Positions 53,505 through 63,921 of a DNA stretch of 64,000 bases are shown here, in pieces. Under the pieces are notes generated by a model that was given only the letters and a program-made list of their open reading frames with translations, made no database searches and was not told where the DNA came from. Source of the stretch: Symbiodinium natans (taxonomy: Eukaryota; Sar; Dinophyceae; Suessiales; Symbiodiniaceae). Numbering within the stretch: the stretch's first letter is position 1; every line of letters begins with the position of its first letter. A program made the position numbers and the translations under genes. Location of the stretch: the NCBI GenBank assembly GCA_905221605.1, contig CAJNDS010002323.1:233501-297500 (forward strand), in the 5' to 3' direction.

Positions 53505-54432
53505 ATGGCCGTCGAGGCTTCCATTATATTCTTCCTAAAAGACCTCACAGCCCTCGTCTTCGAGGTACTCCTGGCCGGTGGTGAAGGCCAGCCTCATCGA
53601 ACGCACCGTGTCGCAGAAGGTGGCCGAGCACGAGTCGGTGCAGTTCACAGAGACCAAGCCGAAGTCCGTTTGGTTGAAGGAGGGTTACGAGGAGGCTGTG
53701 GTGGACCGCTGCCCGAAGTCCACCTGCCCCCTTTTGGGTGAAGTTTTCTCGGTGCCCCTCAAGCAGGACATCGTTAGAGACTTGCACCGCTCCGTGACCG
53801 AGAAGGTCCTGGAGAAGGAGAGGGCCCTGCAGGAGAAAAAGCAAGGGAAGAAACGCAAGGCCGAGGCCGAGCTGGCCTCAGACCCAGAAGTGGTGCTGGA
53901 GGTGCCCGTCCCCGCCAGGGTGCCGACTCCGAGCACCTGCAAGGGAAAGGGCCCGGGCCAGGGCAAACCACCCGGGCAAGGCCCTGCAGCCGCCGCCAAA
54001 AAAGCAGCAGTCTTCAACAACAAGCAGAAGAGCCTTGCTGCAAAGGCCGTCTCCTTGCTCACTGCTGCCGACAACTCGGGCTCAGTCGTGCAGAAACAGC
54101 TGGCCAAGTTGGACTTGGTTCCGGAGACGAGGCAGGCTCTCCAGGACGGCTCCGTCAAGCTTGCTGACTGGGCCAAAGCTGGCACGAACGTGCTCAAGCT
54201 TCTGGACGGCGCCCTGCCCGACAGTTTCACTGTGCCCGCCCTGCCCTTCGACAGCAAGGACCTCCAGGACACTCTCAGCACCTTCAACAACTTCCTCAAG
54301 GAGGCCCGCCAAGCCATCAAGGAGCACAAGCAGAAGTTGAAGGACCAGAAGCTGGAGGCCGAAGGTCAGCAAGCAGCTGCCAGGGAGAAGCCGGCAAGGA
54401 GAGTGAGAGGCAAGGGCGCACTTGGGGCCTAA
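53505..54432 (+). CDS. Lys/Ala-rich dinoflagellate-type protein, 40-nt intron (295 aa), island gene 8
   Basis: ATGGCC at 53505, a six-base first exon, an exact 40-nt GT-AG intron (53511-53550, with CTAAAAGAC before CTCACAG), then one long exon to TAA/TAG after GKGALGA. The joined start reads MAPSSSRYSWPVVKASLIER. Downstream of it come SVQFTETKPKSVWLKEGYEE, CPLLGEVFSVPLKQDIVRDL, a Lys-Arg nuclear-localisation-type run (KKQGKKRKAE), a Gly-Lys-Pro linker, and a C-terminal helical Lys/Glu/Gln domain. A protein with this start and layout is, from memory, common in dinoflagellates without known function. It is probably nuclear. It diverges from gene 7 across a 104-base spacer. Confidence 0.72.
53511..53550 (+). 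other. Inferred 40-nt intron of gene 8
   Basis: Starts GTCGAGG and ends CCTCACAG, with a branch-point-like CTAAAA 15 bases upstream of the acceptor. Removing it joins the only ATGG in range to the long downstream frame in phase. Confidence 0.55.
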
Positions 54433-54591
54433 AGGGGACGGGGTTTTGCCTGCCGGACTCAAGGGTTTAGGTAGACAAAAGGCATCTGCTGGCATGACAT
54501 CGCCCGGCAATGCCGTGAAAGGACTGACGGACGAAGACAAGTCTGAAAGCAGCCAAGGGGAAGGGCTCCTGAAAAAGGTCTGTGTGCTGCA

Positions 54592-54712
54592 CCTCAAACT
54601 CCAAAGGCCTGGATTCCAGGCCCCTTGCAAGAGTTCGCATGTAGCCCTCTAACCTCAAACTCCAAAGGCCTGGATTCCAGGCCCCTTGCAAGAGTTAGCA
54701 TATAACCCTCGA
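54592..54712. repeat. 62-bp tandem duplication with palindrome
   Basis: Two copies of CCTCAAACTCCAAAGG and following sequence. Each contains GGCCTGGATTCCAGGCC, an 8-bp perfect inverted repeat around one base. It lies downstream of gene 8 and could act as a 3' end hairpin. Confidence 0.9.
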
Positions 54713-54715
54713 ACC

Positions 54716-54815
54716 CTAAACCCTAAACCTAAACGGGTTTAGGTTTCGGTAAACCCTAAACCCTAAACCCTCCCTCTATAACTTTGGGTTTAGGTTTCGG
54801 TAAACCCTAAACCCT
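54716..54815. repeat. CCCTAAA / GGTTTAGG inverted patch
   Basis: CCCTAAACC words, a GGGTTTAGGTTTCGGTAAACCC hairpin-like segment that occurs twice, and more CCCTAAACCC. A compact telomere-like patch between genes 8 and 9. Confidence 0.8.
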
Positions 54816-54899
54816 TAACCCGAAACCTTGTATATAATTCCATACAGAAAAATGCTCAGGTTTCGTTTTGGACCGGTCTCTCCTTGTGCCCTGCAGACG

Positions 54900-54910
54900 C
54901 TTGGCTCAAG
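54900..54910 (+). other. Spliced-leader 3' end relic before gene 9
   Basis: TTGGCTCAAG (54901-54910) is identical to the last ten bases of the dinoflagellate spliced leader and lies seven bases before the gene 9 ATG. Relic leaders of this kind are an established sign of retroposed dinoflagellate mRNAs. The preceding base does not match, so the relic is short. Confidence 0.5.
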
Positions 54911-54917
54911 TTTCGCA

Positions 54918-55262
54918 ATGGCCGTGACAACGCTGGTGCCCTGGCAGAGACGATGTGCAACGCTGGGCTGTGAGCTCTTTGTGGTGACCGAGAGACATCG
55001 GCACTGCTGTAGCCTATGCCCAAATGGCCACACACACGGTTGCCGAAGACGCCAGGCCCGGCAACGCAGGCTTGCCGAAGGGCAGCCCACTCTCTGTGGG
55101 ACAGAAAACTGTCCCCGCAGAGCTGGTGAAAGCCACGTTTTCTGCTGCTCCCGGTGCAGAGAAGGTACAGGCCACACCCGAGGGTGTGATCGAAGGGTGA
55201 GGGATGCTGATGTGTCTTCCCCTCTTGTGGGACAGCAGCCGGACTTCACCCCAGCTGATTAG
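54918..55262 (+). CDS. Cys/His-rich double-module protein (114 aa), island gene 9
   Basis: ATG in gcaATGGCC context to TAG, single exon. It holds two copies of a Cys/His module. One is LGCELFVVTERHRHCCSLC with GHTHGCRRR. The other is CGTENCPRRAGESHVFCCSR with GTGHTRGCDRR. Each offers about four Cys and two His in the pattern C..., H-x-x-C-C-x-x-C-x(4-6)-G-H-T-x-G-C, which would bind zinc. I recall this module from many dinoflagellate proteins, often repeated, with no established function. The short tail is acidic. With the leader-like word just upstream and no intron, a retroposed copy or fragment of a larger gene is likely. The frame upstream is open for 30 codons without good context. Confidence 0.7.
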   Translation: MAVTTLVPWQRRCATLGCELFVVTERHRHCCSLCPNGHTHGCRRRQARQRRLAEGQPTLCGTENCPRRAGESHVFCCSRCREGTGHTRGCDRRVRDADVSSPLVGQQPDFTPAD

Positions 55263-55515
55263 TTATATAGGTCCTCTGTCTGGACTCTTCCTCCGACTCA
55301 TGCTTGTCAAAAGCCTGCTTCGAACCTGAACCGTCCTCTCTCGGGCTTATAGGGCTTATAGAGGTTTTGGACCCCAAAACTGGGACTCCCCAACCCCTTC
55401 CACAAGTCCGACTTTCTAAGGGTTCAGGGCTTTTAAGCTTTAGGAACTTTGGGGTTTCTTTCGGGTTTTCAATTAGGGTTTAGGCTGCATATAGACCCGT
55501 CCCTCAAAGCTGAAG

Positions 55516-55540
55516 CCCCCCCCCCCCCCCCCCCCCCCCC
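55516..55540. repeat. 25-base C homopolymer
   Basis: Uninterrupted C run within non-coding, telomere-like spacer. Its length is likely unreliable in assemblies. Confidence 0.93.
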
Positions 55541-55778
55541 AACACTCTGTCCCTAAACCCTTACCCCTAAACCCTAACCCTAAGCCTGAAACCTTATAAA
55601 CCCTAAACCCTTATAAAACCTGAGCCCTGTATAACCCCATAAACACTAAACCCTAAACCCTAAAGGCTTAAACTTTTGACAGACATGGAGCTCAGACCGG
55701 AAGCCTCTGAAGCTCTAAAGTTTTGTAGCCAACATAAAAAGCCCGGCAAGCCATGAGGTTTATGTTTCGATATAGCCC

Positions 55779-57813
55779 ATGGCTCCAAAGCCCCGGGGCC
55801 GCAAACGGAAGCTGAGCCCGGAGGAGCAGGAGAACTTGGGCAGGCGCTTCGCCGTGGGCCGGGCATCTGATGCCACCATTCAGCAGGTGTGGAACATTGC
55901 CTCCGAGTTGAGGTCCGAAAGCCCAGGTGAGACCGCTACACGTGCTCAAGCCCGCACGGTGCAGCAGGACCGCCTCCAAGATGGGCTCGCCTGCTATGCC
56001 AAGCATTTCCTCCCTGGCACTACGTCAGGGCAGCAAGTCCCTGTTTATGTGGCCGATTTAAGGACACTGCTGCAGTACGCAATCACCTGCTCTACTTCGT
56101 GGGCCGTGGCCCTGAAAAGAGCTCTGCAGAGCCGACGGGATCAAAAACTCACTGCTGTGCTCTATCACGACGAAGTAATTTCTGGAAACATTCTGGCACC
56201 TCGAAAAGACAAGAAAATAATGCTGCTGTATCTGGGTTTCAAAGAAATGAGAACGTCCCTGCACAAAGAAGCAGCTTGGCTAACTATGGCTCTTCTGCAG
56301 CACAATGTGCTGGAAAAAGTTGAGGGAGGCATGAGCTGCTTCATGGCTCTCTTCGTACGTGACCTCCACAAGCAGAGGAACTTGGATGGCTTTCCCCTGA
56401 CCTTTCCGAGTGGGGAGACTCTGTGGACCAGCCTCGCAACTCCATCCTTGTTCCTGTCGGACCAGGAGGCCCAGAGAGCCACCTGGGGGGTCAAGGGAAG
56501 TGGGGGCCTCAAGCCCTGCATGTTCTGTGGCAATGTGCTGTGCAGGGACAGCAACGTGGGAACCGCAGGATTCGTGGAGATTTCTGAGCCGGATGCCTCC
56601 AAATTCCTTCGCTGGCAGGATGAGGAAATATTCCGTGCCTTTGATCGCTTGGCTGCAGTGGAGAAGAAAGGCGACCAGAAGCACCTGGCCACGGTGCTCG
56701 GAATAAGCTTCCTCCCCACCGGGTTGCTCGCACCCGGCCCGGGGCAGAACACACCTGCCGCCCTCAGCTTCTCTCAATGATAGCTTGCACACCTACTTCC
56801 ACAATGGTGTGGCCGCCTGGGAAGTTGGCCTCATGGTGGACTGCCTGGAACGGCAAGGGCATACGTTGCAGCAGTTGCTCCAACGTGCCTTAGCAGACGA
56901 TTGGCGAGTTGCTGGCAGTGAGAATGCTGGGGCCTGTCAACTTCGCCATTTGCTGCACCCGAAGTACTTCGACGAAGCTCTCTTCAAAGGCCAGGGCACC
57001 GAAACCCGGGCTCTTGTGTATCTGCTCCAATACTATGCTCAGCACCTCCTGCACCGGCTAGGTTCTGAGACGGATGTATGCCGAAGCTTTTCCTTGCTGC
57101 ACTCCTGTGTCCGCCACCTGGGTGTTTTGGCCTCACAGTGGACACCCATCACGCTTACAGACGTTCAGCCCTTGCAAAGGTCAGAGGCCAGGCACCAAGC
57201 CGCTTTCAACCAAGCATACGCTGCCGATGGCCACTGCAAGCCTAAACACCATCATCGCCGACACGTGGCTGAGGCCGCTGTGAAACTCGGTGTGTTGCCC
57301 AACTGCTCTGTGCACGAAAGCAAGCATCGCCAGGTCAAGAGTCATGGAACCCTCGACAGGCAGAAAAAAAACGTTGCTTATTCCGAAGCACTGCAGAGGG
57401 CCCTTTTGCCTCGACTCTTGGTTCGAGGTTTGGAAGAAGCTGATGACTGGGGCTTCGCAGCTTGGGCCTTGGCAGGCAGCAGCAAGCCGGCTGGACCAGA
57501 GCTTTGCAATAAACTGACCGACCTCTCTTTGAAGCGAAGCCCTCAGATGAAACTCCTGCAGGTCACAGTGGCCTCTGGTGACATCTTGCTTTGGCACGAC
57601 ACCGGAGGACAAGTGCTGCACTGCCTTTCTGGAAGCTCAGCCGGCCTCTACATCCTCATGACCCAGTTCCGAAAGGTCCGAACTGAGCCTTGGGGCTCTG
57701 TGTGGCGGCCGGAAGGAAAGCAGATTCTTGTGAAGCCCCGGGTGGACGAACCCTTTGTGCAGCCACACTGGTGGAGACTGAGTGAAGAAGGTTTGTTGTG
57801 CTGCCTTCACTAA
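55779..57813 (+). CDS. Large dinoflagellate-type protein with one frameshift (about 678 aa), island gene 10
   Basis: ATG in cccATGGCT context, three bases after TATAG. The first frame runs to a stop at 56778-56780. The second frame is open from upstream of the break to TAA at 57811-57813. The frames join smoothly only if one base is gained or lost in the GC run at about 56733-56745 (CACCCGGCCCGGGGCAG). N-terminal basic signal KPRGRKRKLSP (residues 4-14), YHDEVISGN (129-137), GLKPCMFCGN (243-252) with C-x2-C, later FHNGVAAWEV, a His cluster HCKPKHHHRRH, and NCSVHESKHRQVK. The YxDExxxGN, KPCxFC and xxExKH motifs are, as I remember, shared by a very large dinoflagellate family that may be transposon-derived. 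No biochemical role is known. The rest of the reading frame is intact and intronless, so the break is recent, an error, or programmed. Confidence 0.75.
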
Positions 57814-58140
57814 ACCCGTGCCCGCCTGACTTAAAAAAAGGGTTGAGGGTTACGGTTTATGGTAGTAAGGGCTTCCGGTCAAAGGGGCATATATAGGGTT
57901 TAGGCTGCAGGGTTTAGGCTTTAGGCCTTTAGCCTTTAGGCTTTAGGCTTCAGGCCGTAGGGGTGTAGGGTTGAGGGTTTACAGAGGCCTGCAAAACAGC
58001 CCTTGAGCTTTAGGGTTTAGGGTTTCGGGTTAGGGTGTAGGGTTCAGGGTTTACAGAGGCCTTGAAAACTGACTCCTGTCCCCAGCAACCCAAAACTCAG
58101 CAACATTTCAAGCCGACATGAAAGGCGCAAAACCGGGGGC
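57814..58140. other. Gene-free telomere-like spacer
   Basis: TTTAGGC and TTTAGGG-derived words (57893-58050), including a repeated GGGTTTACAGAGGCC at 57976 and 58047. No gene seen. Confidence 0.55.
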
Positions 58141-58293
58141 CCACAAGTCAGGGGGGACAAGTTAAACAAGTTACTAACTTCACCATAACTGGCTTAAGTT
58201 CACTTATATAACTTGTCCCTAAGTTCTCCCCTTACTTCTCCAAGTAACCCATAACTCCTCTAACTTATTCCAGCCTATCTGGTAGTACCTTCT
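58141..58293 (-). repeat. Right AAGTTA-rich boundary repeat of the gene island
   Basis: Read on the minus strand it starts AAGGTACTACCAGATAGG, continues GAATAAGTTAG and stays rich in AAGTTA words to AACTTGT and GTGGGCCCCC. This is the left boundary sequence in inverted orientation. It is shorter (about 150 versus 240 bases) and diverged internally. No duplicated target bases are evident outside the two ends. Confidence 0.62.
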
Positions 58294-60347
58294 AAAGAGA
58301 ACCCCCAGAAAACAATCTAACCCAACCCCCCGCCCCCCCCTCCGCCCATGCGGTAAAATAGTTCCTAATCTTGCTGCTGGGTCTCAGGCGTATCAGCTTG
58401 GCACCCTCAACCCAATCCCTAAGCACAGACGCTCAGTCCCCAATAAGTGCTGTAGCTCCCTCCCGCAGCCTCCTCTACGAGGGGTTTCGGGTATAGGGTA
58501 AGCTAAGCCCCAGGAGAAGCGTGGCGCGGTCCGTGCCAACGGGAGCGCGCACCCAATGCCACCTCAGTATGCCCAGCACTTGCATTGGGGTTCAAAGTCG
58601 CACCCCCTAGGTTGTACCCCAAACATAGCAGTTCTTTCAAGGGAAGTCGGCAATTAGGAAAATTATGCATTCCCTTGAGGAGTTCTAATCTGGGGGCTGG
58701 TAGGATACCTAAAGCCCTAATTCCCTCCAAAGAACCGCCAAGTCTTCATAGACGGGTGTATGCACTCCTAGCATGGCTACGGAACACTCTTAATAGAACC
58801 CCTAATATTGTAAGGATTCGCAAAAAAAAAAAAAAAAACGGGTCCCCAAGAGCTTCACGTCCAAGATAGAATAGAAGTCCCTTGATTGTTGTGAGAACAC
58901 ACCGGTGTTTGTGCCTCGAGGGTTTTGGACAGATGGGGGCCCCAAGACCATGCAATGCAAGGCGCTTGGAGGATTTTGAGCCCCAAAATGACGTGTATGA
59001 AGCCTCGAGGATGCGACTGCTCGTCAAGGGCTTCTGCCGGAGTTGAACGCACGGAATCTCCAAAACCACCCCCAACTTAATCCTAAGCTCCAAGCCTCTA
59101 AACCCAATTCAGTCCTAAACCCTAAACTCCTAAACCCTAAACCCAATTCAATCCTCGGCCCTAATACCTTACCCTTCGAGTTTCAGGGGCTGTGGCTCAA
59201 GTCTCAGGGCTTCGGGCAAGTTCTGTTGGACTTCCAACTGGACAGTTGGTCGGCGAAGGGCTGCGGGTTTCGGAATTAGGGCTAGTTCCGTTCTCCAGTT
59301 TCCTCCCAATGCCACAAAAACCCTTTTAAACCCCTCGAGCCTGCCATCAACTTCGCCCTCTCTAGCCATCCGGCCCAGAAAACCCCACAGTCCTTCAACC
59401 CTAGGCCTACAGCCCCGACAACTTAACCCCTAAACCTCCATAGACCCGAAACAACGAAACCCTGAGCTCAGTACAAAACTCCACCACCCTAAGCTCTACG
59501 CCCTCATCCCTAAACCCTTTTCTGGCCTCTGTGGCGATGGCCACGCGCAGCGCTGCATCCTTGGACTCAACTATGAGCTGGTTCCCCAAGATTCCCAGGG
59601 GTCGAGAAGGGTTTAGGGCTTGGGGGGTTGGGGGGTTGAGGGTTTGGGGCTTTAGGGTTGCTCTCTACACCAAAGTGTCGGGCCCCCGCCCCTAAACCCT
59701 TTTCTGGTTTTACTCGGTTTGCAAGGGATCATGAGACCTAAATGCAGGGCCCTGGGCACTCGCTGCCTCTCAAGGCATCGTTTTCCGCTGCTTTGGGCTT
59801 AGGGGCTTAGAGGAAGAGAGCTTGTCAGGGAAGCGATTATCGGGGGACTTTCGCAGAACCAGCAGATGAAACCTCGAAGTGTGCTGGGGTCTGAGGTTGC
59901 AGGCCTCAGGATGATCAGTGCTTTCAGAGTCTTTTCAGTTGACGTTTAAGGGTCTAGCGCGGACGGATACATAGGGGCTTGGGGTATAGTCTGTCAGGCT
60001 GTCAAGGACTTTAGGAGTCTCGGGTTTAAGGGTTGATGGTTCTGGCGCTTTAAGGGTTTTAAGGTTCAATTCACCTTTTTAACTCCTTGCGGTTGTTAAG
60101 AAAGGCGGATGAGTGCAGCTCTGCTGGACCAGAAACGCCGGAAAAGGAATGCAAACAAAAATCAACCTATCTTTACGGCCGATGGTTTAGGGCTTAGCTC
60201 TTGAAACCAGAATACGAACAGGGCCTAGAACCCGAAACCCTAACCCCAATGAACACCGTGCGGGGTAGATTTTGGGAACCAGCAGCTCCGGACCCCAACG
60301 CCCAACCCTGAAACCCGAACCCTGAACCCCAAGCTCTAACCTCTAAA
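58294..60347. other. Gene-free stretch right of the island
   Basis: Includes a 17-18-base A run near 58822-58838 and degenerate CCCTAAA background from 59080 on. Frames at 58585-59093 are antisense to each other and without motif. No gene seen. Confidence 0.5.
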
Positions 60348-60476
60348 CCTACTGGTTCCTAGCAGGGAATGAGGGAATGAGGTACCCTATATAATCCCCT
60401 ACAAGCCATTATATAGCATCGGGATATAGAGGCACCACATTCCCTCATTCCCACTTCCCCGCTACCAACCAGTAGG
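60348..60476. mobile_element. 129-bp foldback element
   Basis: The left end CCTACTGGTTCCTAGCAGGG and the right end (complement CCTACTGGTTGGTAGCGGGG) are inverted repeats, and both continue into GGAATGAGGGAATG. The centre is AT-rich (TATATAATCC ... TTATATAGC). There is one copy in the window and no clear target duplication. The shape fits a non-autonomous inverted-repeat element. Confidence 0.7.
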
Positions 60477-63400
60477 CAAAAGCCCAGCGACCAGGTCCAG
60501 GCCGTTGTCCTCGATCAGCTTCGATGCGGAAGTGTTCCTGGGGCTTAGGGTGTTAGGGCCTTAGGGGTTTAGGGCTTAGGGTTTGCCGGTTTGGGGTGTA
60601 CGGTTTGGGGTTGAGGGGTGTAGGGGTTAGGGGTTTAGGGGGGGGGGGGGGGTCTAGGGGGGTTAGGGTTTTAGGGGTTTAGGGGTTTAGGGACAAAAAG
60701 TGGAGTCTTTTTCGGGGTTCAGGGTAGACGGCCCTAGAGCCCTAAGGTTTTGCGCGTCGAGGGCTGTAGGGCTGTACGAATTGAAGGCTTCTAGGGAACT
60801 AGGGCTTGAGGCGGCTTAAGGTTTAGAATTTTGGGTTCTTGATTTCGGGTTTGGGGTTGCAGCTTTAGGGTGTGTTGAGACTCACACTTCACGTAATCCC
60901 ATTCTTCTACGAATGGCTTTAGGGTTAAGGGGGTAGGTGTGGGTAGAGTTTAGCGGTTTAGAGCCTGAGGCCCTGACTTAGGCTTTCGGGTTTAGGGCTT
61001 CAGCGGTTTGGGGGTCTTATCTTTCTATGGTTTCTACCGGGCTTTTTTAGGGACGCGGGCTATCGAAACGTCTAACAGTTACGAACCCAGGAGCTATCCA
61101 GAAACATCAGCTTCAAAACTGCTTGGGTCTGTGAACCCAAAACCCTGCACCCCAAACCCTAAACCCCCTAAATCCCAACAACCCCCCCACCCGCCCCAAA
61201 ACTCCGACAGACTGTGAACCCTAACATTCAGGCCCTTTGCATATCCCAAACACTCCGAGATGTTTGGATTTTGGATTTCGGGTTTAGGGTCGAAACTCTC
61301 CACACCTGAAAATCCCTACCCTAACCCCTATCAAGCCTGAGCCCTAAACCCTAAACTTTCAAATTGCTCTGGGGTTTGGGGTGTTGTGGTCTTTTAGGGT
61401 CTATGTGGCTCTAATTGTAATGTTCCACCTGGTTTTGTTCGGGGCACCCTGAATCGAGTCAATTTGGCTGGGCTCGTCAGGACACCCTGACTGTTTGGGG
61501 CTGCGTGGTGGGATCCTGAATGAAGGCCAACCGACTGGGTGCCGTAAGGGAATTCCACCGAAATGAATTGGGCATCGCTGCCCCTTTTGAACTCGTCCCT
61601 ACTAAAATTATTTAAACCCCCGGGGCCGTGTAAACAGGAACAAAAACAGCTTCGACTGTACTGGGGGCCGGGGGGGGGGGGCTACACTAAAGAGGGTGCA
61701 ACATTAACATGGAACAGTACACTCAACTGCACCCTTGAAGTCACATCCAGCGCCCAAACACTATACCAGCCAAAATCTGAAATTCTTCTTCGATGGCGCT
61801 TAGGATTCGTCACTCACGCGCTTGGTCGACGAGTACGCGAAACCCTGTGACGTGCATCAGGGCTTGAACCCCAAAGCACCTGACTCAACCTAAACCCTAC
61901 GGCCTAGACCCTAAACAGGCCAAAGCAACCCTAAACCCTAAGCCCTTATAAACCTAAACCCTAAACCTTGGGCCCTTTTAAACTCGAAGCCCTGAGAAAC
62001 CCTAAACCCTAAATTATAAACTCGAAGCCATTAGAAACCCTAAACCCTAAACCCTAAGCCCTCATAAACTCGAAGCCCGTAGAAACACCCGAAGCCCGAA
62101 GCCGTCATGGAAAGTTCTCATCAGCCTGATGGACAGCGCCGCGGACTTCGGGATGTTAGCCAGAACCTCGCCTGTAGGGTTTAGGGTTTAGGGTTTAAGG
62201 TTTGGGGAAGGGAGGTGCTATTTTGCCAGGAGGGCCCTCGAAGGCCTCTTTAAAACGATCACTCTTGAACCCAGTTTTTTCAGGGTAGATGTAGCATGTC
62301 CCAACGTTCCGAGGTTTGCGCAGGTGAAACAGCAAGGTGTTGGGGTTCAGGTTGACTAGGGGGAGGCCTTTTAAACCCCTCTTAAAAACACTCCTAGATA
62401 TGATCTTCTTGAAACCCAACAAATACAGGGGGGGAAATGCAAAATATCCGGACCTACCCAGTTACAGTGAAAAGGGTTGAGGCAGGCCCAGACCTGGTCG
62501 AATGGCGCGCTTGCTGACGACGCCCATGCCACCCACGACGTCCTGGGCGGTGAAAGCCATTGCCTTGGCTGGCCACGATCCCAAACCCCTACTAAACCCC
62601 TAAGCCCGAATTGACCCTAAACTCCTAAACCCTTTTTTTTAATCCCTAAACCCTATACCCCAAACTCTACTGGGCAAGCTGGAAGTTAACGACCTTGCTT
62701 TGGCAGAGTTCTTGGGAGTTTCCGGTGGGCGCTTGGCGGTTTAGGGTTGAGGGTTTGAGGTTTAGGCTTTGAGGTACAGGGCTTCGGGCTTTTAAGGCTT
62801 GCGGGTTAACGTTCAGGCTTTGAGGTTTAGGGCTAGAGAGTTTAGGCTTTAGGGCATCTGTGCCACACCACAGCAAGTCCTAAGCCAAAATCCAAGAACC
62901 TGAACCACCCTGGAACACGCTAGCACGGGAGCCTAAACATTTGCATATTCATCCCCGTATATAGTCCAGTATGACTGTAAATGCGAACTACAGAATTCAT
63001 TCTGAATGCAAATAGGCCCTGAAAGCCTCAAACCTGAACCCCACGCGATCCGCGTGAAAAGACCCCCACTTTGCGTTCGCGGCACGTCGGTGGCCCAGGT
63101 GACCCCATTCTCCTGCAGCCAAGCCTGGCAATGTGGCTCCAAGGGCTTAGGGTTGGGGTGTAGGGTTTAGGGATGGGGATTGGTCTCAGTAGCGCAACAG
63201 GGGGAGGGGGGCGATCGCACCTGTAGCGTCCACTGTTTGGGGTCAGTACTCTGACATATTCCTTCTGCCTTGGGGCACAAAGAAGCCTGTGACTAGACCA
63301 ACGCCATATCTAACGTGAAAGTGAACACGTACAGGCGACCCGGTGCGGGTTCCAGGGTTAGGGTATTGTATACACTCGATACAAGGGCCAGGCTCTTTTG

Positions 63401-63537
63401 GATCTTCGTGTTGTGAAAAGTTTTGGCAGGGCTACGAAGGCTAGGAGCTTTAAGTGCTTTAAGTTTAGGGATTGAGGGAGACGGCTTTACAGCTGAACTT
63501 GAAAGAGGGTCTTCTAAAAGCCAATAACAAATAACAA
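60477..63537. other. Gene-free telomere-like background
   Basis: G-rich blocks at 60541-60690 (including a 13-14-base G run near 60639), CCCTAAA patches at 61895-62075 with an AAACTCGAAGCC word repeated four times, and a TTTAGGG patch at 62178-62200. No gene seen. Confidence 0.5.
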
Positions 63538-63655
63538 CCCTAAACCCTAAACCCTAAACCCTAAACCCTAAACCCTAAACCCTAAACCCTAGACCCTAAA
63601 CCCCAAACCTTACACCCTAAACCCCAAACCCCAAAACCCAAACCCCTACCCCGAA
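63538..63655. repeat. Interstitial telomeric array, C-rich strand
   Basis: Seven perfect CCCTAAA units, then CCCTAGA, CCCTAAACCCC and similar variants. Confidence 0.95.
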
Positions 63656-63921
63656 CCCGTCGCCGACCTCCAAGGTCCGGCATTTCTTTTCGGCGTCGTC
63701 GCTGGCGCCCATGGCACCAAGCCACCCTCGAAAGCCTCCCCCTTGTAATGATCGTAACAACAAGGGGGTTTAGGGTTTGTAGGGTTTATAGGGTTCTTAA
63801 TAACCGTAATAAGAAGGGTTTAGGGTTTCAGGGATGATTATAGGGTTTATAGGGTTTATAGAGCTTGTAGGGTTTATAGGGTTTATAAGGTGTATAGAGT
63901 TTGAAAGGTTTATAGGGTTTA

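Noticed and set aside
39403-58293. Polinton/Maverick or giant-virus insertion
   Set aside because: Size fits, but no protein-primed polymerase, retroviral-like integrase, packaging ATPase, protease or capsid-like protein was recognised.
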